Source: Dehalogenimonas lykanthroporepellens BL-DC-9
GTDB lineage: Bacteria > Chloroflexota > Dehalococcoidia > Dehalococcoidales > Dehalococcoidaceae
Length of the DNA: 64,000 nt
Reading direction: 5' to 3'
Assembly: GCA_000143165.1 (NCBI GenBank)
Contig: CP002084.1
Location: 62,001-126,000, forward strand
The translations under genes and the position numbers were made by a program. Every line of letters starts with the position of its first letter. The first letter of the stretch is position 1. This document shows positions 59,629 to 64,000 of the stretch, piece after piece. The notes under the pieces are model-generated. The model did no database searches. It saw only the letters and a list, made by a program, of their open reading frames with translations, and had not been told where the DNA came from.

Positions 59629-61655
59629 AGGGTAACTCCGAGGGCTTTAAGCAGTCTGTCCAGTGCCAACCCCACCAGGAAGGCGAAGGGGAAGATGAAG
59701 CCGGCAATGGCTAATGCCGTCTTCCAGCCGCGTTCCTTGATCATGACCATGAACTGGGCGATGCAGGGTACGAACAGGGTCATAACCACCGCTGAAACCA
59801 GCAGGGCGTTGCCGAAGAGTATCCCTTCCGATGCCAGGTCGTAAAGGCCGGCGGCGCCGAAGTCACGGCGGAAGAAACCGATGATGAAAGCCACCGCCGC
59901 TTCGGCCGGGATGCCGACAAATTCGATGAACGGCTTGAGGCCGTTGATGAGGATGTCCAGCAGGCCAACTGCGTCACCGGCCCATAAAACCAGGGAAGCC
60001 AGCAGGAAGAAAGGGATAACTTCCTTCAGGTACCATTCCAGCCGCGCGTAGGTCTTGGACAGAACGTTGGAAACACGGGGCAGGCGCAGGGGAGGGATTT
60101 CCATGTAAAAGCTGGCTCGGCGTCCAGGCAGGATTTTGGAAGCGAGGTAGCCGACCAGTAGAAATACCAGCAATACCACGCCCAGCCAGGTCAATAACAT
60201 CCCGGTCGAAACTGACAGGATACCGAAAATGACCCCCAGTTGGGCCGAGCAGGGGATGGCCAGCGCCAGCAGAAGGGTGGTGATGACTCTTTCCCGGCGG
60301 GTTTCCTGGGTACGGGTGACAATGGTGGCCATGGTGTCACAACCCAGACCCAGGACAATGGGAATGACAGCCCGGCCGTTCAGTCCGATGAACTTGAACA
60401 TCCGGTCGACCAGCATGGCCAGCCGGGGCAGATAGCCGGAGTCTTCTATCATCGAGAAAATGATGAAGAAGATGGTGACGATGGGCAGAATGATACCGAT
60501 GGCGTATGTCAGGCCGAGGGTTATCAAGCCATAATCGCCGACGAACAGGTCATAGACAAGCTGAACCGGTATCAGGTCCTGAAACGTGGTCTGGAGCCAG
60601 GGGTTGATGTATTCGCCGAAGACCGTTTCCTCCAGCCAGCCTACCAGCGTGCCGGCGCCGAAAACTCCGACGAAGTAATACATGGCGGCCAGGACTCCGG
60701 CCAGAATCAAACTGCCGGACAACGGGCGCATCATGGCGCGGGAGAGCCTTTCCCGGAATGACGGTTTGGTCGACCGCCGCTGGGAAACAGTTTCACCGGT
60801 CAGTCGGCTGGCCGCCTGTTGCTGGGCAACGGCCAGTATATAGGCCGGGGTCTGGCTGGCTTCGACCATCGTCCGGGAGATGATGCTGTCAATGGCCGGC
60901 ATGTCAGCCCCGTCGGCCTTCAGCAGTTGCCTGATTTCGGTGTCGTCCCGCAGTAACAGCAGGGCGACCGCCCGGTCGGCAAGGAGACTGACCGAAGTTC
61001 TATCCCTGACCAGCGGCAGTAGTTCGGCCACAGCCTTCTCGATGTAATCTTCATAGAATACCGGCAGGCCGAGGTCCACCGATTGATAGCTGGCGATGGC
61101 TTTTTTAAGTTCGGTTATGCCCCGGTCGAGGCTGGCGGAGGTGGTGACCACCGGTATGCCCAGGACGGAGGACAGGCGGCCGACCTCGATGTCGATACCC
61201 AGTGCTTCCGTTTCATCCATCATGTTCAGCACCAGGAGTACCGGCAAGCCGCCTTCGATCAACTGGTAGGTGAGCGGTAACATTCGTTCCAGATTCTTGG
61301 CGTCCACCACATGGAGAATCACGTCCGGCTTCTCCTTGAGCAGTATGGCCCGGGCTACCCGTTCCTCTTCGGTGATGGAGTGGAGGGAGTACATGCCCGG
61401 CGTGTCCACCACCTCCGCCTGACGTCCCTGGATGACCGCCTGGCCACGGAAGACATCCACGGTGGTGCCGGGGTAATTGGAGATGATGACCCGGCGGCCG
61501 GTAAGCCGATGGAACAGGGAGCTCTTGCCGACATTGGGACTGCCGACCAGGGCGATTTTCAATTCCGGGTCATGTTGATGTCCGTGCCTGTGGCGATGTT
61601 GTTGCGGCGACTGATGGCAACTTCCACCTGTTTTGGCGCAGTATGATTTTGACAT
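59625..61655 (-). CDS. feoB: Ferrous iron transporter FeoB
   Basis: 676 aa. Histidine-rich N-terminal leader (HRHRHGHQHDPE), then the GTPase with G1 GSPNVGKSS near residue 38, DTPGMYSL (G3) and LNMMDE (G4). The membrane half has two Gate segments (VIPIVLGLGCDTMATIVTRT and the late IGFFRRDFGAAGLYD) with the conserved cysteine. It imports Fe2+ under GTP control. The ATG shares a base with the fur stop, so the two are coupled. FeoA is not a separate gene here but a domain of the DtxR protein. Confidence 0.96.
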   Translation of the reverse strand: MSKSYCAKTGGSCHQSPQQHRHRHGHQHDPELKIALVGSPNVGKSSLFHRLTGRRVIISNYPGTTVDVFRGQAVIQGRQAEVVDTPGMYSLHSITEEERVARAILLKEKPDVILHVVDAKNLERMLPLTYQLIEGGLPVLLVLNMMDETEALGIDIEVGRLSSVLGIPVVTTSASLDRGITELKKAIASYQSVDLGLPVFYEDYIEKAVAELLPLVRDRTSVSLLADRAVALLLLRDDTEIRQLLKADGADMPAIDSIISRTMVEASQTPAYILAVAQQQAASRLTGETVSQRRSTKPSFRERLSRAMMRPLSGSLILAGVLAAMYYFVGVFGAGTLVGWLEETVFGEYINPWLQTTFQDLIPVQLVYDLFVGDYGLITLGLTYAIGIILPIVTIFFIIFSMIEDSGYLPRLAMLVDRMFKFIGLNGRAVIPIVLGLGCDTMATIVTRTQETRRERVITTLLLALAIPCSAQLGVIFGILSVSTGMLLTWLGVVLLVFLLVGYLASKILPGRRASFYMEIPPLRLPRVSNVLSKTYARLEWYLKEVIPFFLLASLVLWAGDAVGLLDILINGLKPFIEFVGIPAEAAVAFIIGFFRRDFGAAGLYDLASEGILFGNALLVSAVVMTLFVPCIAQFMVMIKERGWKTALAIAGFIFPFAFLVGLALDRLLKALGVTL

Positions 61656-62074
61656 TATTGTTGCAGGGCTTTCTGTCGGCAATCCGGGCAACGCCCGGTC
61701 AGATTCATTTCGCAGTTATTGATGGTGAAACCGGCGGCTTCGGGCACTCGCCCGGCGACCAGGTCGGCTACCGGTAGATTGAATTCGACAACCCGGCCAC
61801 AGACGGTACAGATGAGATGATGGTGTTCGTCACGACGGGATATCTCGTAATGGTGGTGGTTTTCATCCAGGTGGCGTTCTTCGACCAGTCCGTTTTCCTT
61901 GAATTTCTGCAAAGCCCGGTATACCGTAGACAGCGACAGCCGGGGCAGGCGGTGCCGCGCCCGCTGGTAGATCTCATCGGCGTCCAGGTGGCCGCCGCCC
62001 TGGCGGATGATATCCAGGATTACCGCGCGCTGGCCGGTGGTTTTCAATCCGGTCGTACCTATCGGGGCCATCAT
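61655..62074 (-). CDS. fur: Fur-family metal-responsive repressor
   Basis: 139 aa. Winged helix with recognition part LSLSTVYRALQKFKENGLV, then the sensory HHHYEISRRDEHHHLIC and two CXXC pairs (CTVC, CPDC) for structural zinc. It heads the fur-feoB-ribbon-dtxR unit, so it probably represses its own operon with Fe2+. Whether it senses Fe, Zn or peroxide cannot be fixed. AAGGG precedes the ATG pair. Confidence 0.93.
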   Translation of the reverse strand: MMAPIGTTGLKTTGQRAVILDIIRQGGGHLDADEIYQRARHRLPRLSLSTVYRALQKFKENGLVEERHLDENHHHYEISRRDEHHHLICTVCGRVVEFNLPVADLVAGRVPEAAGFTINNCEMNLTGRCPDCRQKALQQ

Positions 62075-62108
62075 ATCGTCATCCCTTTGGTTTCAGTTCT
62101 ATAGCAAA

Positions 62109-62155
62109 TGCTAATCATTAGCAACTATTATAAGATGACAATAGAATGGAGTCAA
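62109..62155 (-). promoter_or_regulatory. Promoter and Fur box of the fur-feoB operon
   Basis: On the minus strand TTGACT (62155-62150), 17-bp spacer and TATAAT (62132-62127). The palindrome TGCTAATCATTAGCA (62109-62123), a 7-1-7 Fur-box pattern, lies just after the -10 at the start point, where a bound repressor would block RNA polymerase. Confidence 0.8.
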
Positions 62156-62236
62156 ATCCCGGGATTTGGATTCAGCCGTGGCGGGTGGTACAGACAGGAC
62201 GCCTCACGCATTGAAGTAAGGAAAAACGGGCTTTAT

Positions 62237-62971
62237 TCAGATACCGCCGCCGGCGTCGAATTCGCCGTCATTGAATTCCTTCTCAATCTCCCGGCGCTTG
62301 TCGCGTAACTCGTCGGCCGGAGTGGCGATGCCGCCCAGTTTCTCCAGTGCTTCGCAACGTTTCTCAATCTTGGCCTGTTCCGCCAGGATGTAGCGCACAG
62401 CTTCGGCCACCGGGTCGGGCAGTTTGCCGTGCTCCAGGTCGGCGACCGTCTGCGGTTTGTACTCTTCGACAATTCGGCCGGGAATACCTACCACCGTAGC
62501 TCCGGCCGGGACGTTTTTGACTACCACCGACCCGGCACCGACCCGGGCTCCCTCACCGATGAGAATATTACCCAGTACGGTGGCGTTGGAGCCGATGACC
62601 ACATTGTTGGCCAGCGTGGGGTGGCGTTTGCCTTTGGACAGGCTGGTTCCGCCCAGAACCACTCCCTTGTAGATGAGGACGTCATCACCGATTTCCGTCG
62701 TTTCACCGATGACTACCCCCATGCCGTGGTCGATGAAGAAACGACGACCGATGGTGGCTCCGGGGTGAATTTCGATTCCGGTCAGGAACCGGGCGACATG
62801 GGACAGCCAGCGTCCCAGAAAGTGCCATTTTATCTGCCAGAACCAGTGAGCCAGGCGGTAGCCCCACAGCGCGTGAAGCCCGGGATAGGTGAAGATAACC
62901 TCCCAGAACCCCCTGGCCGCCGGGTCCTTGGCATACACGTTGCGGATATCTTCTCTGAGCGTTCTGAACAT
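62237..62971 (-). CDS. cysE: Serine O-acetyltransferase
   Basis: 244 aa. Left-handed beta-helix hexapeptide enzyme: [36 protein letters not shown] and [16 protein letters not shown] carry the catalytic His and Asp of CysE. It makes O-acetylserine for cysteine synthesis. The C-terminal 60 residues are an extra charged helix. The start [10 protein letters not shown] was chosen because the upstream frame overlaps cutA. cysK is not in the window. Confidence 0.93.
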   Translation of the reverse strand: MFRTLREDIRNVYAKDPAARGFWEVIFTYPGLHALWGYRLAHWFWQIKWHFLGRWLSHVARFLTGIEIHPGATIGRRFFIDHGMGVVIGETTEIGDDVLIYKGVVLGGTSLSKGKRHPTLANNVVIGSNATVLGNILIGEGARVGAGSVVVKNVPAGATVVGIPGRIVEEYKPQTVADLEHGKLPDPVAEAVRYILAEQAKIEKRCEALEKLGGIATPADELRDKRREIEKEFNDGEFDAGGGI

Positions 62972-62981
62972 GGGAAAATCC

Positions 62982-63332
62982 TTACCGGTCGTTTTCCGAG
63001 CTATCTTCGGAAGACACTGACTCTTCCAGCCACTCCAGGTATTCGCCACTACCGCCGATGACGGGCAGGGCGATTATCTCCGGCGTTTCGTAGCTGTGAA
63101 CTTCCCGTACCGTTTCGATGACCGCCTCCAGCATGGAGGCGGTAGTTTTGATGACGAGCAGGCTTTCGGTTTCCGTCTCCAGCCGGTCCTGCCACCGGAA
63201 CAGGGAATTCACCCCGCTGACGATATTGACACAGGCCGCTTTCCGTTGTTCCAGTAGAATGCCGGCAATGAGCCGGGCTTCCTCTTCGTCACCGGCAGTA
63301 ACCAGTACCACTATATGATTAAAGCTGTTCAT
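62982..63332 (-). CDS. cutA: CutA1 divalent-ion tolerance protein
   Basis: 116 aa. [17 protein letters not shown], then [19 protein letters not shown] and [16 protein letters not shown] are the CutA1 pattern. A trimeric protein linked to metal tolerance; its biochemical role is unclear. It follows nadA by 10 bp and precedes cysE by 10 bp, in one unit. The start MNSFNHIVV is chosen over an upstream start lying in nadA. Confidence 0.95.
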   Translation of the reverse strand: MNSFNHIVVLVTAGDEEEARLIAGILLEQRKAACVNIVSGVNSLFRWQDRLETETESLLVIKTTASMLEAVIETVREVHSYETPEIIALPVIGGSGEYLEWLEESVSSEDSSENDR

Positions 63333-63342
63333 AGCTGTCTTT

Positions 63343-64000
63343 TCAGGCGCCGACGGCCAGCATCTTCTCAATGGTGCTCCTGGCTCGGTCGGCGATATCC
63401 TCCGGCACGGTTACCTCGTGAGATTCGGTTTCCAGGGCCCACAGCACCTTGTCCAGGGTGATGAGTTTCATGTTAGGGCAAACGGCTTGCTCCGATACCG
63501 GGTAAAAACGCTTGCCCGGATTCTCCCGGCGCAGACGGTGGATGATGCCCATCTCGGTGCCGACAATCAGTTCCTTTACTTCATCCCGGCGGGCATAGCG
63601 TATCATACCGCCGGTGGACAGTACGGCATCGGCCACGGCGGTTACCTCGGGCCGGCATTCCGGGTGGACAACAGCCGGCGCCTCCGGATACTGGGCCTTG
63701 AGTTCCATGATATGCTGAGGCAGGATGCGGGCATGGGTCGGGCAGTAACCCGGCCAGAAATGGATGTGTTTGCCGGTCTTCTGCTGGGTATAATAGGCCA
63801 GGTACTGATCCGGGACGAAGATGATCTCGTCGTCGGGCAGGCTCTCGACCACCTTGACGGCGTTGGCTGAGGTACAGCAGATATCGCTTTCGGCTTTGAC
63901 TTCGGCAGTAGAATTGACATAACAGACTACCGGGCGGCCGGGTAATTCCTCTTTCATCCTTCGGAGACCGGCTGAATCGACCATATCGGCCATGGGGCAA
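63343..64000 (-). CDS. nadA: Quinolinate synthase (5' end outside window)
   Basis: Fe-S enzyme that makes quinolinate from iminoaspartate and dihydroxyacetone phosphate for NAD. The frame continues past the window edge: the last codons read CPM before ADMVDS, the usual NadA block with its first cluster cysteine. VHPECRPEV gives the second cysteine and EQAVCPNMK the third. CYVNSTAEVKAESD and FWPGYCPTHARI are typical. The true start is outside, so the length cannot be given. Confidence 0.95.
   Translation of the reverse strand, partial: CPMADMVDSAGLRRMKEELPGRPVVCYVNSTAEVKAESDICCTSANAVKVVESLPDDEIIFVPDQYLAYYTQQKTGKHIHFWPGYCPTHARILPQHIMELKAQYPEAPAVVHPECRPEVTAVADAVLSTGGMIRYARRDEVKELIVGTEMGIIHRLRRENPGKRFYPVSEQAVCPNMKLITLDKVLWALETESHEVTVPEDIADRARSTIEKMLAVGA

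Noticed and set aside
1-64000. CRISPR array, tRNA or rRNA genes
   Set aside because: No regularly spaced repeats, tRNA-like TTCRA arms with matching stems or rRNA blocks were recognised by reading; a covariance scan was not possible.

Overview
This window looks like a chromosome segment of a Dehalogenimonas-type organohalide-respiring bacterium (Chloroflexota, class Dehalococcoidia). The evidence is four reductive dehalogenase (rdhA) loci with the family's Tat motif SRRDFMK, orphan rdhA genes without rdhB, a MarR-type regulator divergent from one rdhA, GC-rich core genes and active insertion sequences. The genus is inferred from gene content; the species cannot be fixed from sequence reading alone.

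Layout. 1-2.3 kb: end of an MFS exporter and pyrD. 2.3-7.1 kb: rdhA1 (intact) and rdhA2 (cut after codon 16 by an IS256-family element). 7.1-12.1 kb: a metal ABC transporter without a binding protein, a large secreted beta-propeller/FN3 protein and a DUF4342 protein. 12.2-20.7 kb: rdhA3, split by a 7,150-bp composite transposon made of two 1,304-bp IS copies around an AT-rich cargo: an MvaI/BcnI-like restriction-modification pair, an SDH-type Clp-fold protease, a Doc/Fic protein and three unknown small genes. 20.7-47.1 kb: mostly housekeeping (remA-gmk, pit-DUF47, two CDF transporters, trkAH, rubrerythrin, cca, polA, mutM, rpsU, gltX, rluD-lspA, argF, der-plsY-gpsA). 47.2-51.5 kb: a five-gene cluster of two UbiE-like methyltransferases, a dehydroquinate-synthase-like cyclase, a UbiA prenyltransferase and a third methyltransferase. 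52.5-54.6 kb: marR/rdhA4. 54.9-64 kb: radical SAM and NYN genes, a zinc-ribbon/RNase H pair, a decayed TipA-type regulator that keeps its operator, a tightly coupled fur-feoB-zinc ribbon-dtxR operon under a Fur box, then cysE, cutA and nadA (cut by the window end).

How it fits together. Terminal reductive dehalogenation is represented by rdhA1 and rdhA4; rdhA2 and rdhA3 are freshly broken, and rdhA3 can be rebuilt exactly on paper. Three rdhA loci share a twin-hairpin leader just before the start codon, and two also share a 32-bp palindromic element farther upstream, suggesting common control. The cyclase-prenyltransferase-methyltransferase cluster looks like a pathway for a prenylated ring compound and, with the twin-hairpin leader and the cargo transposon, is the most promising material for something undescribed. 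No tRNA, rRNA or CRISPR array was recognised.
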